From an uncultured Rhodobiaceae bacterium (GTDB lineage: Bacteria > Pseudomonadota > Alphaproteobacteria > RS24): a stretch of DNA of 34,472 nt. The notes below the pieces were generated by a model, which did no database searches, was not told the origin of the DNA, and worked only from the letters and a program-made list of their open reading frames with translations. Of the stretch, positions 9,745-18,739 are shown piece by piece. The stretch is from assembly GCA_937876775.1 (NCBI GenBank), contig CALEFA010000074.1, forward strand, positions 1-34,472, given 5' to 3'. Each line of letters begins with the position of its first letter. Position 1 is the stretch's first letter. A program made the translations under genes and the position numbers.

Positions 9745-11043
9745 CCGATTAGCTTTCAATACCTCGCCAGCTAAATAGAGCGAGCCAGCAATGAGAATAA
9801 GTGCGTCTGGCGCATTGATTGCGTTGAGGGCGGAAGACAAATCGGCGTGCGCCGAACAGTGTAAACCCTGCGCCCGTGCGGCTTGATGTAGTAATTGAGG
9901 CGGCAAGGCATTGTCATTGCCGCTAATCGGAACACAATGAACAGTAAGCCTTTCGGCCAGCCCGGATCGTGCAGCGAAAGCGGCAAGAAAATCATTGTGT
10001 GCTTTGCTGGCCAAAAGGCCAATAATCATATGCAGTGGCCGATTGGTCGATTGGTTGTCGAGCCAAGTCGCCAACATATCTGCCGCCGCCTGATTGTGAC
10101 CACCGTCGAGCCAAATGTCGGCCTGTGTTAGGCGCTGGCGAATACGTGCCGTCAACGGGCCGTCGGGTAGAGGTTGTAAACGGGCCGGCCATTCGGCAGT
10201 TTGCAGACCAGTGGCAATCGCTTCGGGTGCGATGTTCAAATCTCGCGCGACGGCAATCGCCGTGCCGGCATTTGTTATCTGGTGGGTGCCGACTAGATTT
10301 GGCAATGGCAGATCGAGCAAGCCTTTTTGATCTTGGAAAACCAACCGCCCATGTTCGCAGCCCACCTGCCAATCCTGGCCGGCGCGTGCCAAGGGCGCTT
10401 GTAAACGATCAGCGGTTTTTTCTATCACCTCAGCAACCGGCGCATCTTGCGGGGCACTGATGATGGTGCGATGTGGTTTAATAATACCGGCTTTTTCAGC
10501 CGCGATACCAGCCAAATCAGAGCCGAGAAATTCTTCATGGTCGTGGCTTATCGGGGTGATGACGCTAAGAAGCGGATCAATGACATTGGTGGCATCCAAA
10601 CGTCCCCCCAGTCCAACTTCGAGTAGAAGAAAATCAGCGGGATGTTCGGCGAAGGCGAGAAAGGCGGCAGCCGTGGTGATTTCAAAAAAAGTAATATCTT
10701 GCCCCTGATTGGCGACTTCACAGCGGCGCAAATAATCTGCCAACTGTGGCTCGCTGATAGGCTGCCCAGCTAGGGTGATGCGTTCATGAAAATCAACCAA
10801 ATGCGGTGACGTATAGCAGTGCAGACGATGCCCGGCGGCTTGCAAAATCGCCCGCGTGAAGGCCAATGTAGAGCCTTTGCCATTGGTGCCGGCGATATGG
10901 ATGATTGGCGGCGCTTTACCTTGCGGATTACCCAAGGCCGCCAGTAAACGGGTCATGCGGCCAAGCGACAAATCAATCAGCTTTGGGTGTAAATCTAAAA
11001 GCCGTGCGAGCAAGGCCTCGCTTGAAGGAGACGCATGTGACAT
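9733..11043 (-). CDS. folC: Bifunctional dihydrofolate synthase / folylpolyglutamate synthase
   Basis: A 436-residue Mur-ligase-family enzyme that adds L-glutamate to dihydropteroate and then extends the polyglutamate tail of folates, using ATP. The P-loop IHIAGTNGKGST is at about 49-59. Also seen are the folate-loop segment YTSPHLVDFHERI, EVGLGGRLDATN and ISHDHEEFLG with metal and ATP contacts, and the C-terminal-domain motif WLDGGHNQAA. It is the last gene of the minus-strand run and starts 3 bases after the accD stop. The accD-folC pairing is widespread in Proteobacteria and suggests co-transcription. It ends convergently with trxA, overlapping it by 4 bases. Confidence 0.95.
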   Translation of the reverse strand: MSHASPSSEALLARLLDLHPKLIDLSLGRMTRLLAALGNPQGKAPPIIHIAGTNGKGSTLAFTRAILQAAGHRLHCYTSPHLVDFHERITLAGQPISEPQLADYLRRCEVANQGQDITFFEITTAAAFLAFAEHPADFLLLEVGLGGRLDATNVIDPLLSVITPISHDHEEFLGSDLAGIAAEKAGIIKPHRTIISAPQDAPVAEVIEKTADRLQAPLARAGQDWQVGCEHGRLVFQDQKGLLDLPLPNLVGTHQITNAGTAIAVARDLNIAPEAIATGLQTAEWPARLQPLPDGPLTARIRQRLTQADIWLDGGHNQAAADMLATWLDNQSTNRPLHMIIGLLASKAHNDFLAAFAARSGLAERLTVHCVPISGNDNALPPQLLHQAARAQGLHCSAHADLSSALNAINAPDALILIAGSLYLAGEVLKANRKKA

Positions 11044-11046
11044 TAA

Positions 11047-11925
11047 TTATTCGGCAGGCAGGGTTTCGTGGGTTTTGCCACCCATCAGCAGGTCGAGCAA
11101 TTGCGCTAGTTTCTCATGTAGTTTATGGCGATGCACCACCATATCTATCATCCCATGTTCGAGAAGATACTCAGCCCTTTGAAAGCCCTCAGGCAGCTGT
11201 TCTTTGATTGTGTCTTGAATGACCCTTGGCCCAGCAAAGCCAATCAGCGCATTTGGCTCGGCTATGTGAATATCTCCCAACATACCATAAGAGGCAGTGA
11301 CGCCACCAGTCGTTGGGTCGGTCAGCACCACAATATAGGGTAGGCCACGTTCGCGTAATTGTTGAACAATCACCGTCGTACGCGGCATTTGCATAAGCGA
11401 TAAAATACCTTCTTGCATACGCGCGCCACCAGCTGCAGCCACCATAATCAGCGGAGCATCATGAGCCAAGGCGGTTTGTCCGGCAGTCACCACTGCTTCG
11501 CCGGCGGCCATGCCCAGCGAGCCACCCATGAACTGAAATTCCTGCACCGCAATGACACTGTTGCGCCCACCAATTTTTCCGAGCCCGACCTGAACGGCGT
11601 CTTTTTCACCGGTTTTGGTGCGTGCATCTTTCAGCCGGTCGGCATATTTCTTTTGGTCTTTGAATTTCAAAGGGTCATGGGGCACGTCAGGCACGTCAAT
11701 GCGCTCGAATTTTCCGCCGTCAAAAAGTGCTTTAAAGCGTTCGGCTGCACCAATTCGCATATGATGATCGCACCCTGGGCAGACTTGTTGCATGGCAATT
11801 AAATCGCGGTGAAAAATCATCTCGCCGCATTTCTTGCAATTATCCCATAGGTTATCTGGCGTCTCGTCGCGGTCGTTGAAGACGCTTGGAAAGCGGGGGC
11901 GGACGAAATTTTTAATCCAGTTCAC
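11047..11925 (-). CDS. accD: Acetyl-CoA carboxylase carboxyltransferase subunit beta
   Basis: About 292 residues. With AccA it transfers carboxyl from carboxybiotin to acetyl-CoA to form malonyl-CoA, the first step of fatty-acid synthesis. The N-terminal zinc ribbon has two CxxC pairs, CKKC and CPGC, 15 residues apart (cysteines at about 30, 33, 49 and 52). The crotonase-fold core shows [31 protein letters not shown] and [15 protein letters not shown]. The start is set at GTG 11925: it gives the usual family N-terminus (NWIKNFVRP) and has GGGAGA seven bases upstream. A longer TTG-initiated reading to 11949 would swallow that ribosome site. It lies between trpA and folC, a familiar alphaproteobacterial arrangement. 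Confidence 0.95.
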   Translation of the reverse strand: MNWIKNFVRPRFPSVFNDRDETPDNLWDNCKKCGEMIFHRDLIAMQQVCPGCDHHMRIGAAERFKALFDGGKFERIDVPDVPHDPLKFKDQKKYADRLKDARTKTGEKDAVQVGLGKIGGRNSVIAVQEFQFMGGSLGMAAGEAVVTAGQTALAHDAPLIMVAAAGGARMQEGILSLMQMPRTTVIVQQLRERGLPYIVVLTDPTTGGVTASYGMLGDIHIAEPNALIGFAGPRVIQDTIKEQLPEGFQRAEYLLEHGMIDMVVHRHKLHEKLAQLLDLLMGGKTHETLPAE

Positions 11926-11932
11926 GACACCA

Positions 11933-11938
11933 TCTCCC
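11933..11938 (-). promoter_or_regulatory. Ribosome binding site deciding the accD GTG start
   Basis: GGGAGA on the minus strand lies seven bases before GTG 11925 and supports that non-ATG start over the upstream in-frame TTG at 11949. Confidence 0.6.
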
Positions 11939-11969
11939 GTTCGGCACAATATGGCCGCGTTTATGGTTG

Positions 11970-12800
11970 TTATGTCTTATTTACACCCGCTGCCAGCTGC
12001 GATGCAAGTAAAAGCACATGGTCAACTAGCTCAGGCAACGCTTTACCTTGGGCGTCGAGGTTCTGGGCAACCGCTTCAACCAATACTGATCCGACGACAG
12101 CGCCATCAGCAATTGAGGCAATATCATGGGCTTGTTCGGGGGTACGAATGCCGAAACCGACGACCACTGGTAAATCTGTGTGGCTCTTAATCCGCGCCAC
12201 ATTTGCAGCAACTGCGGTTTTTTGTGGTGCTGCAGAACCAGTGATGCCAGCAATTGATACGTAGTAGACAAAGCCGGAGGTGTTTTTCAAAACATCAGGA
12301 AGGCGGGCATCATCAGTTGTTGGTGTTGCCAAGCGAATAAAGTTTAGACCGCCGCGCAAGGCAGGCAGGCACAGTTCTTCATCTTCTTCCGGCGGCAAAT
12401 CAACAACAATCAGGCCATCAACCCCAGCTTCTTTGGCTTCGGCGACGAATTTTTCCGGCCCGTAATAATAGATCGGGTTGTAATAGCCCATCAGCACAAT
12501 CGGCGTGCTATCGTCATTCTCACGGAACTGGCGCACCATCTTAAGTGTGCCGACAAGCGTTTGCCCAGCTTTCAGAGCGCGCAAAGAGGAAGCCTGAATG
12601 GCTGGCCCATCAGCCATCGGGTCGGTAAAGGGCATGCCGATCTCAATAACGTCGGCGCCAGCTTTCGGTAAGCCTGCAATAATTGCCGCCGAAGTCGCGA
12701 CATCCGGATCACCAGCCGTCAGGAAGGCAACGAAAGCTTTTCTATTTTCCGCTGCCAGCTGCGCAAAGCGCGTGTCTAAACGTGTTACACCATTCGTCAT
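11970..12800 (-). CDS. trpA: Tryptophan synthase alpha chain
   Basis: A 276-residue TIM barrel that cleaves indole-3-glycerol phosphate to indole and glyceraldehyde-3-phosphate and channels indole to TrpB. The catalytic motif [15 protein letters not shown] holds the expected acids Glu53 and Asp64 (equivalents of Glu49 and Asp60 in E. coli). The phosphate-binding end is seen in [12 protein letters not shown] and [10 protein letters not shown]. The mobile loop region carries [12 protein letters not shown]. It starts 12 bases after trpB ends, as expected for an obligate alpha2beta2 complex. Length is normal and all catalytic residues are present. Confidence 0.97.
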   Translation of the reverse strand: MTNGVTRLDTRFAQLAAENRKAFVAFLTAGDPDVATSAAIIAGLPKAGADVIEIGMPFTDPMADGPAIQASSLRALKAGQTLVGTLKMVRQFRENDDSTPIVLMGYYNPIYYYGPEKFVAEAKEAGVDGLIVVDLPPEEDEELCLPALRGGLNFIRLATPTTDDARLPDVLKNTSGFVYYVSIAGITGSAAPQKTAVAANVARIKSHTDLPVVVGFGIRTPEQAHDIASIADGAVVGSVLVEAVAQNLDAQGKALPELVDHVLLLASQLAAGVNKT

Positions 12801-12812
12801 TAGAAATTCCGC

Positions 12813-14024
12813 TTATAAATCAATGTTGAGATGCTCGGCGACGGCGAAAACATCTTTATCGCCACGGCCACACATATTCATCACTAAAAGATGGTCTTTT
12901 GGCAATTTCGGGGCAATTTTTCCGACATAGGCCAGAGCGTGCGATGGTTCAAGGGCCGGAATAATGCCTTCGAGGCGGGTAATTAATTGGAACGCCTCCA
13001 ATGCTTCTTTGTCAGTTGCTGAAACATAGGTAACGCGCCCACTGTCGCGTAAAAAGGCGTGCTCGGGGCCAATGCCGGGGTAGTCGAGACCGGCTGAGAT
13101 AGAGTGGCCTTCAATAATCTGGCCGTCATCGTCTTGCAGTAAATAAGTCCGATTACCATGTAAAACCCCCGGCTTGCCGCCGGCTAGCGAGGCCGCATGA
13201 TCGGGTGTTTCAAGGCCAAGACCGCCAGCTTCAACGCCAATAATATCAACGTCTTTGTCGTCAAGGAAAGGGTGGAACAGCCCCATGGCATTGGAGCCGC
13301 CGCCAATACAGGCGACCAGCGTGTCCGGCAAACGGCCTTCGCGCTCTTGCATTTGCACTTTGGTTTCCTTGCCAATAATCGATTGGAAATCCCGCACCAT
13401 AGCTGGATAGGGGTGGGGGCCGGCGACGGTACCGATAATGTAAAAAGTATTATCGACATTGGCGACCCAGTCGCGCAGGGCTTCATTCATCGCGTCTTTT
13501 AACGTGCCAGCGCCAGAGGTGACAGGACGCACATCGGCGCCCAATAATTTCATACGGAAAACATTTGGCTTTTGCCGCTCGATATCCGTCGCCCCCATAA
13601 AGACCGTGCATGGCAGGCCAAAGCGCGCCGCCACTGTTGCTACGGCAACACCATGTTGGCCGGCGCCAGTTTCGGCGATGATCCGGGTTTTCCCCATGCG
13701 TTTGGCGAGCAGGATTTGTCCTAGGCAATTATTAATTTTATGCGAGCCGGTATGGTTCAGCTCATCGCGTTTCAGGTAAACTTTGGCACCGCCATAGTGT
13801 TCGGTTAGGCGTTCGGCGAAATACAGCGGGCTTGGCCGACCAACATAGTGGGTTTGCAAATCAACTAATTCGGCATCAAAAGCTGGGTCTTGTTGCGCCG
13901 TCCCATATGCTTTTTCCAAATCTAGGATAAGCGGCATTAGGGTTTCAGCGACAAAGCGTCCACCATAAAGTCCAAACCGGCCATTTTCATCAGGCCCTTC
14001 GCGATATGAATTTGTTCCGTCCAC
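12813..14024 (-). CDS. trpB: Tryptophan synthase beta chain
   Basis: A 403-residue PLP enzyme that condenses indole with serine to make tryptophan. The PLP lysine is Lys96 in [11 protein letters not shown]. The carboxylate-binding loop [10 protein letters not shown] and the PLP-phosphate loop [10 protein letters not shown] follow. The C-terminal part carries [17 protein letters not shown] and the closing motif [10 protein letters not shown]. This is the common TrpB1 type, fitting its partner trpA directly downstream. It begins 7 bases after trpF ends, so trpF-trpB-trpA look like one transcript. No leader peptide or trp attenuator lies upstream of trpF. Confidence 0.97.
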   Translation of the reverse strand: MDGTNSYREGPDENGRFGLYGGRFVAETLMPLILDLEKAYGTAQQDPAFDAELVDLQTHYVGRPSPLYFAERLTEHYGGAKVYLKRDELNHTGSHKINNCLGQILLAKRMGKTRIIAETGAGQHGVAVATVAARFGLPCTVFMGATDIERQKPNVFRMKLLGADVRPVTSGAGTLKDAMNEALRDWVANVDNTFYIIGTVAGPHPYPAMVRDFQSIIGKETKVQMQEREGRLPDTLVACIGGGSNAMGLFHPFLDDKDVDIIGVEAGGLGLETPDHAASLAGGKPGVLHGNRTYLLQDDDGQIIEGHSISAGLDYPGIGPEHAFLRDSGRVTYVSATDKEALEAFQLITRLEGIIPALEPSHALAYVGKIAPKLPKDHLLVMNMCGRGDKDVFAVAEHLNIDL

Positions 14025-14031
14025 AATTACC

Positions 14032-14670
14032 TCATCCGGCGCGAACCGCCGTCACAAATTGGCTCATTGACTCTGTATCTTTTTCGCCGGGCGCTGTTTC
14101 AACACCAGATGAAATATCGACCATGGGCGCATGGGTGATGCGTAAGGCCTCAGCCACATTATCGGCCCGCAATCCGCCGGCTAACAAATAAGGCTGTGCT
14201 CCGTCATAAGCGTTTAGCAGCGCCCAGTCAAAAGTTTCTCCATTGCCGCCGGGTAATCCGTCTTCTGGCGGTTTGGCATCGAATAAAAACCAATCGGCGA
14301 GGCCCTTATAGTCTTGCGCTTTGGCAATATCATCTGCGCTGCTGACCGGCAGGGCTTTGATAATCTGGCAATGGCTGCGTGAACGAATCTCGGCGACACG
14401 CTCTGGCGTTTCATGGCCATGCAATTGAATATGGTGCGGGCTGACACAAGCCAGCGCGGTGTCGAGCATATCATTGTCGGGATCCACCAAAAGCACGACG
14501 CGCTCAATATGGCGGGCGCATTTACTGGCAAGACCAGCGGCTTGGTCTTCTGTCAAATGTCTAGGCGAAGGTTTATAGAAAACAAAACCGGCCAAATCGA
14601 CGCCAAGATGATTAATGGTCTCAATATCTTGCGGGCGGGTGAGGCCACAAATTTTGATTTTAGTGGTCAT
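14032..14670 (-). CDS. trpF: Phosphoribosylanthranilate isomerase
   Basis: About 212 residues, a TIM-barrel isomerase converting phosphoribosyl anthranilate to CdRP in tryptophan synthesis. The catalytic cysteine is in [12 protein letters not shown] at the N-terminus and the catalytic aspartate in [13 protein letters not shown] near the C-terminus. Also seen are [19 protein letters not shown] and the phosphate-binding [14 protein letters not shown] 14670 is preferred over the TTG two codons upstream because family members start directly before KIKICG. It sits 14 bases after pyrF and 7 before trpB. Confidence 0.95.
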   Translation of the reverse strand: MTTKIKICGLTRPQDIETINHLGVDLAGFVFYKPSPRHLTEDQAAGLASKCARHIERVVLLVDPDNDMLDTALACVSPHHIQLHGHETPERVAEIRSRSHCQIIKALPVSSADDIAKAQDYKGLADWFLFDAKPPEDGLPGGNGETFDWALLNAYDGAQPYLLAGGLRADNVAEALRITHAPMVDISSGVETAPGEKDTESMSQFVTAVRAG

Positions 14671-14684
14671 GGTCAACTGCCAAT

Positions 14685-15401
14685 CTAATTCTTCGCTAGG
14701 CTGACAGCAATTTCTTGCGCCGCTTGCCCAGGGTTATCGCTGCCTGTAATGGCGCGACCAATGACCAAAATATCAGCCCCGGCTTGCAAGGCTTGTGGCG
14801 GTGTCATGACACGTTTTTGGTCGTGCGTATCGCTGCCAGCCGGACGAATGCCGGGAACAATGAGCTTAAAGTCAGGGCCCATTTCGGCCCGTAAAATTGC
14901 AATCTCATGGGCTGAGCAGACCACACCCTGCATGCCATTGGCATGGGCCAGCGCCGCCAAACGTTTGACTTGGTCTTCGGGCGTACCGGTGATGCCCATA
15001 TCGTGCAAATCTACCTCTGAAAGGCTGGTCAGAACCGTTACGGCCAACATGCAAGGGGCGGCACTTCCTGCCTCTTTGGCAGCGTCACTGGCGGCTTTCA
15101 TCATCGCCGCGCCGCCACCAGCGTGAACATTTAACAGCGTTGGCCGTAAAGGCGCCAGCGCGCGGACTGCCGAGGCGACCGTATTAGGAATATCGTGTAA
15201 TTTTAGATCAAGGAAAATTGGCACCGCATGGGCTGCAATTGCTTGGTAACCAGCGCTGCCATGGGCATAGAAAAACTCCATGCCGATTTTCAAGCCTCCA
15301 ACATGGCCTGAAAGCTGCGCCGCCAATTGTTCGGCACGTGCCAAATCTGGCGTATCAAGGGCGCAAAATACCGGACTTGGGGTGTGAATGCTTTGTGTCA
15401 T
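14685..15401 (-). CDS. pyrF: Orotidine 5'-phosphate decarboxylase
   Basis: A 238-residue TIM barrel catalysing the last step of UMP synthesis. The charged catalytic array is in IFLDLKLHDIPNTV, matching the D-x-K-x-x-D pattern. The N-terminus reads VFCALDTPDLARA and the phosphate loop VPGIRPAGSDTHDQKRVMTP. The C-terminal motif is LVIGRAITGSDNP. It sits between lapA and trpF in the minus-strand run; the physical link between pyrimidine and tryptophan genes is conserved in several alphaproteobacteria. All key residues are intact. Confidence 0.96.
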   Translation of the reverse strand: MTQSIHTPSPVFCALDTPDLARAEQLAAQLSGHVGGLKIGMEFFYAHGSAGYQAIAAHAVPIFLDLKLHDIPNTVASAVRALAPLRPTLLNVHAGGGAAMMKAASDAAKEAGSAAPCMLAVTVLTSLSEVDLHDMGITGTPEDQVKRLAALAHANGMQGVVCSAHEIAILRAEMGPDFKLIVPGIRPAGSDTHDQKRVMTPPQALQAGADILVIGRAITGSDNPGQAAQEIAVSLAKN

Positions 15402-15440
15402 GACGCGTTTCCTTCGCCGTTTCCACCGACTTGTGAATCG

Positions 15441-15812
15441 TCAGTTATGGCTCTTAGGTTCTTCTAGCATGGCTGGCGCATCAGGCAAATGCGTCATAAC
15501 TGGCGGCTGGTTTTCACTGGCCGCCCGCTCACCTCGGGCATTGCGCCAAACTTCATATTTTTTCTCGCTTTGGCGCTTAAAATAAACCGTCGCACTGACA
15601 ATCCAGCCAATGATAAACCCCAAAACGGCAATCATCAGCAGAATGAGGAATAACGGCAGGGTGATGCTTGCGCTTTCGGCCCCATCCATCCATGCCAGTG
15701 GGTCATAATACAGAGTAATTAGCTGGCGGTTTTGCACGGCCAGAGGAATAAGCAAAGCAACAAGGGCGATGAAAATGATGCGCGAGGTGAGTTTCGCGAG
15801 AAACGCCCACAT
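15441..15812 (-). CDS. LapA-domain inner membrane protein (DUF1049 family)
   Basis: A 123-residue membrane protein with two clear hydrophobic segments. The first, at about 11-25, covers IIFIALVALLIPLAVQNRQ and includes the family-typical Q/N before the second strand. The second, at about 52-72, is LFLILLMIAVLGFIIGWIVSA. A cytoplasmic basic tail (FKRQSEKKYEVW) follows. LapA-domain proteins are linked to LPS assembly control in E. coli, where LapA works with LapB; the role in Alphaproteobacteria is less certain. The gene begins 3 bases after ihfB ends and precedes pyrF, so it is very likely co-transcribed with ihfB. Confidence 0.8.
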   Translation of the reverse strand: MWAFLAKLTSRIIFIALVALLIPLAVQNRQLITLYYDPLAWMDGAESASITLPLFLILLMIAVLGFIIGWIVSATVYFKRQSEKKYEVWRNARGERAASENQPPVMTHLPDAPAMLEEPKSHN

Positions 15813-15815
15813 GGA

Positions 15816-16106
15816 CTATTTTCTGGTATCGGCGTTCAACCGATCGCGCAGCTCTTTTCCAGTTTTGAAGAAAGGGGCGTTTTTACGCGCCACAGCAACA
15901 GATTCGCCTGTTCTTGGGTTGCGTCCAATGCGGGCGTCACGTCTTTTTACAGAAAAAGCGCCAAAGCCACGTAATTCAACCCGATCACCACGTCCCATAG
16001 CGTCACCGATTTCATCAAGCAGACGATTTACAATTGCTTCTACATCGCGCTGATAGAGATGAGGGTAAAGTTCCGCAACGCGGGCAACAAGTTCGGACTT
16101 TATCAT
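15816..16106 (-). CDS. ihfB: Integration host factor subunit beta
   Basis: A 96-residue HU/IHF-fold DNA-bending protein. The N-terminus [23 protein letters not shown] and the body [26 protein letters not shown] are typical of IHF-beta rather than HU. The proline of RNPRTGE is the residue that intercalates DNA at the kink. It pairs with IHF-alpha, which is not in this window. It lies downstream of a strong rpsA terminator, so it probably has its own promoter in the 120-bp gap. AAAAGG is placed seven bases before the ATG as ribosome site. Confidence 0.95.
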   Translation of the reverse strand: MIKSELVARVAELYPHLYQRDVEAIVNRLLDEIGDAMGRGDRVELRGFGAFSVKRRDARIGRNPRTGESVAVARKNAPFFKTGKELRDRLNADTRK

Positions 16107-16130
16107 GACAAACCTTTTCTAAAAATGCTC

Positions 16131-16163
16131 ATACAAGTTGCCAAACCAACCTATCGGCGTCAA
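16131..16163 (-). promoter_or_regulatory. Possible ihfB promoter
   Basis: Between the rpsA terminator and ihfB the minus strand has TTGACG as a -35 candidate (16163-16158). Weak -10 candidates CAACTT and TTGTAT follow at spacings of 17 and 21. A promoter is expected here because transcription from rpsA should stop upstream. The exact -10 is not convincing. Confidence 0.3.
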
Positions 16164-16173
16164 GCAGAAGAAT

Positions 16174-16206
16174 AAAAAAATGGCCCGAGCAAAGTCGGGC
16201 CATTTT
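16174..16206 (-). terminator. Rho-independent terminator of rpsA
   Basis: On the minus strand, 20 bases after the rpsA stop, a perfect 12-bp stem (AAAATGGCCCGA paired with TCGGGCCATTTT) encloses a 6-base loop and is followed by a run of seven Ts. This is the strongest terminator seen in the window. It separates rpsA from ihfB. Confidence 0.9.
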
Positions 16207-16226
16207 CACATTATTGTCGGAAAAGT

Positions 16227-17933
16227 TTAGTCGTCTTCACGATTCAAGGCTGCACCCAGAATGTCACCCAATGAGGCGCCACTGTCGGATGAGCCATATT
16301 GTGCGACGGCTTCTTTCTCTTCAGCAATTTCCAGTGCCTTAATCGACAGGCCGACACGACGGTCGCGCTTGTCGAGATTGGTCACCATGGCGTCGAGTTT
16401 ATCGCCAACGCTAAAGCGCTCTGGACGCTGGTCTTCACGATCACGTGACAGGTCAGAACGACGGATGAAAGCAGAAACGTCGCCATCACCAACCGAGACT
16501 TCAAGACCACCATCATTGACGGCTGTCACTTCGCAGGTCACTGAATCGCCACGTCGTAGGTTTCCAAGGCTCTCAAATGGGTCGCCATCAAGCTGTTTAA
16601 TGCCCAAGCTGACGCGTTCTTTTTCCTGGTCAACATCCAGCACAACCGCTTCAACGGTCTGGCCTTTGGTGAATTTGGCCAAAGCCTCGTCACCTGATGC
16701 GTTCCAGTCGAGATCAGAAATATGCACCATGCCGTCGATTTCATCTTCCAAGCCAACAAACAAACCGAATTCGGTGATGTTTTTAATTTCGCCTGAAACT
16801 TTCGTGCCAGACGGATATTTGGATGAGAAATCTTCCCATGGGTTTTCCATGCATTGTTTCAGACCTAGCGAGATGCGGCGTTTTTCAGCGTCGACTTCGA
16901 GGATCATCACCTCAACTTCTTGCGATGTTGAAACAATCTTGCCCGGATGGACGTTTTTCTTCACCCAGCTCATTTCTGAAACGTGGACAAGACCTTCAAT
17001 GCCTGAGCCCAGTTCAACAAATGCACCATAGTCAGTGATGTTGGTAACTTGGCCTTTGACTTTGCTTTCTAGCGGGAAGCGTGCGGTCACATCATCCCAT
17101 GGATCGCTTTCCAGTTGCTTCATGCCGAGGCTGATACGCTGAGTTTCAGAGTTGATTTTCACAACTTGAACTTTCACTGTTTCACCAACAGTCAGAACTT
17201 CTGATGGGTGGTTAACGCGACGCCACGCAATATCGGTAACGTGCAATAGGCCGTCGACGCCGCCCAAATCAACAAATGCACCATAATCGGTGATGTTCTT
17301 GACAACGCCTTCAACAGTTTGTCCTTCGACCAGATTTTGGACGATCTCACTGCGGGCTTCGGCGCGGCTTTCTTCCATAATGGCACGACGTGAAACAACA
17401 ATATTGCCACGGCGCCGGTCCATTTTCAGAATTTGGAATGGCTGCGGCGTGTTCATCAGAGGCGTAACGTCACGCACTGGACGAATGTCCACTTGGCTGC
17501 CAGGCAAAAACGCTGTTGCGCCGTTCAAGTCGACGGTGAAGCCGCCTTTGACGCGACCAAAGATAACGCCTTCGACGCGCTCTTCAGCCTCAAATGATTT
17601 TTCAAGATTGATCCAGCTTTCTTCACGGCGGGCTTTATCACGCGACAATACCGCGTCGCCATTGGCATTTTCGATACGCTCGAGGAAAACTTCAACTTCA
17701 TCGCCGGCTTTCAATTCGGCGGCAGTGCCAGCCATTGAGAACTCGCGCAGAGGCACGCGACCTTCGGTTTTTAAGCCGACGTCGACAATCACCAAATCAT
17801 TCTCGATAGCGGTGACGCGACCTTTGATAACACTGCCTTCAATCGGCGAGTTATCGGAAAAGCTCTCTTCTAAAAGGGCTGCAAAATCTTCTGTTGTTGG
17901 ATTCATATCCGACATATTTGTTGTTTTAGACAC
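16227..17933 (-). CDS. rpsA: 30S ribosomal protein S1
   Basis: About 568 residues with six tandem S1 (OB-fold) RNA-binding repeats. The first two are divergent (VIKGRVTAIENDLVIVDVGLK and VEGVIFGRVKGGFTVDLNG). The next carry the classic signatures ITDYGAFVDLGGVDGLLHVTDIAW, ITDYGAFVELGSGIEGLVHVSEMSW and ITEFGLFVGLEDEIDGMVHISDLDW. The last is more diverged. S1 delivers mRNA to the 30S subunit. The start is set at GTG 17933, which has AGGAG eight bases upstream; an in-frame TTG lies at 17957. The N-terminal segment NPTTEDFAALLEESF is typical of alphaproteobacterial S1. It follows cmk by 152 bases, the usual cmk-rpsA order. Confidence 0.97.
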   Translation of the reverse strand: MSKTTNMSDMNPTTEDFAALLEESFSDNSPIEGSVIKGRVTAIENDLVIVDVGLKTEGRVPLREFSMAGTAAELKAGDEVEVFLERIENANGDAVLSRDKARREESWINLEKSFEAEERVEGVIFGRVKGGFTVDLNGATAFLPGSQVDIRPVRDVTPLMNTPQPFQILKMDRRRGNIVVSRRAIMEESRAEARSEIVQNLVEGQTVEGVVKNITDYGAFVDLGGVDGLLHVTDIAWRRVNHPSEVLTVGETVKVQVVKINSETQRISLGMKQLESDPWDDVTARFPLESKVKGQVTNITDYGAFVELGSGIEGLVHVSEMSWVKKNVHPGKIVSTSQEVEVMILEVDAEKRRISLGLKQCMENPWEDFSSKYPSGTKVSGEIKNITEFGLFVGLEDEIDGMVHISDLDWNASGDEALAKFTKGQTVEAVVLDVDQEKERVSLGIKQLDGDPFESLGNLRRGDSVTCEVTAVNDGGLEVSVGDGDVSAFIRRSDLSRDREDQRPERFSVGDKLDAMVTNLDKRDRRVGLSIKALEIAEEKEAVAQYGSSDSGASLGDILGAALNREDD

Positions 17934-17941
17934 AAGTGTGT

Positions 17942-17946
17942 CTCCT
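17942..17946 (-). promoter_or_regulatory. Ribosome binding site deciding the rpsA GTG start
   Basis: AGGAG on the minus strand is placed eight bases before GTG 17933. It lies inside the longer TTG-initiated reading and so argues for the GTG. In the same leader, TATGAT near 17977-17982 could be a -10 element, with no good -35 at standard spacing. Confidence 0.6.
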
Positions 17947-18085
17947 AAAAATGCCAACTGCTTAAACCAGCGGACTTCCCATCATATCTGGCGTGATGCG
18001 AGGATTCCCTCAAACACGCGAAACAGCGCCACTCGGGCGAAAGGGCAGGGTTGAATTGTGCTATTGGCGGTTTAGATTTCGGGGC

Positions 18086-18739
18086 TTATCTCGCGATAAA
18101 GGCCAGAGCCGCTGTAAGCGCCTCTTCTATAGACAAATCTGAGGTATCTAGCAAGTGCGCATCTGCTGCTTGTTTCATCGGTGCAATGGCGCGTTGGCTG
18201 TCGCGCGCGTCACGGTCTAGTATATCCTGCAGAACCGTTGCTAACTGTATCTTCTCATCGTCTTGTCGCAATTCCAGAAAACGGCGCTCAGCGCGGACTT
18301 CGGGGCTTGCCGTGACAAATAATTTATGTGCGGCTTCGGGGCATACAATGGTGCCAATATCGCGACCATCTAGTATCGAGCCAGCTTTGCCCTCTGGCGG
18401 ATTGTGGGCGAAATCGCGTTGTGTCTGCAAAATACAGGCGCGCACAAGCGGTTTGGCGGCAACCAAAGAAGCGGCAATGCCGGCTTCAGCCGTGCGCAGG
18501 GCGGCCTGCGTTTGAGGATCATTAAGGCTTTTCATATCGAGATGTTGAGCCGCCGATAAAGCTGCCGCATCATCTGCCGGATCTCCGCCTGTGTTCAAGA
18601 CACCCACACCAACAGCGCGATATAGCGCTCCGGTGTCAAGATAGGCGTAGTCAAAATGCGCTGCCAAACGACGCGCCAGAGTGCCCTTGCCAGATGCGGC
18701 AGGCCCATCGACCGCAATAATCACAATGCTAGCGCTCAA
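18086..18739 (-). CDS. cmk: Cytidylate kinase
   Basis: About 217 residues. It phosphorylates CMP and dCMP with ATP. The P-loop is AVDGPAASGKGTLARRLA, followed by YLDTGALYRAVG (nucleotide-binding) and the DGRDIGTIVCPEA motif. The C-terminal lid shows RAERRFLELRQ and RDARDSQRAIAPM. The most likely start is TTG 18739, because AGGGG stands six bases before it. It then overlaps the end of aroA by 11 bases, which suggests translational coupling. A GTG five codons later (18724) would give the family-typical beginning just before IIAVDGP but has no ribosome site. Confidence 0.94.
   Translation of the reverse strand: MSASIVIIAVDGPAASGKGTLARRLAAHFDYAYLDTGALYRAVGVGVLNTGGDPADDAAALSAAQHLDMKSLNDPQTQAALRTAEAGIAASLVAAKPLVRACILQTQRDFAHNPPEGKAGSILDGRDIGTIVCPEAAHKLFVTASPEVRAERRFLELRQDDEKIQLATVLQDILDRDARDSQRAIAPMKQAADAHLLDTSDLSIEEALTAALAFIAR

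Noticed and set aside
10035-10460. 141-residue open frame opposite folC
   Set aside because: Antisense to conserved folC sequence; Arg/Pro/Ser-rich composition typical of a shadow frame.
14677-15440. trp attenuator or leader peptide upstream of trpF
   Set aside because: The gaps flanking pyrF are only 14-39 bases and contain no Trp-rich short frame or paired hairpins.
16261-17031. 256-residue open frame on the strand opposite rpsA (and a similar one at 17290-18054)
   Set aside because: Low-complexity Ser/Arg/Thr-rich translation antisense to S1, with no domain signature. It is a shadow of biased codon use in rpsA.
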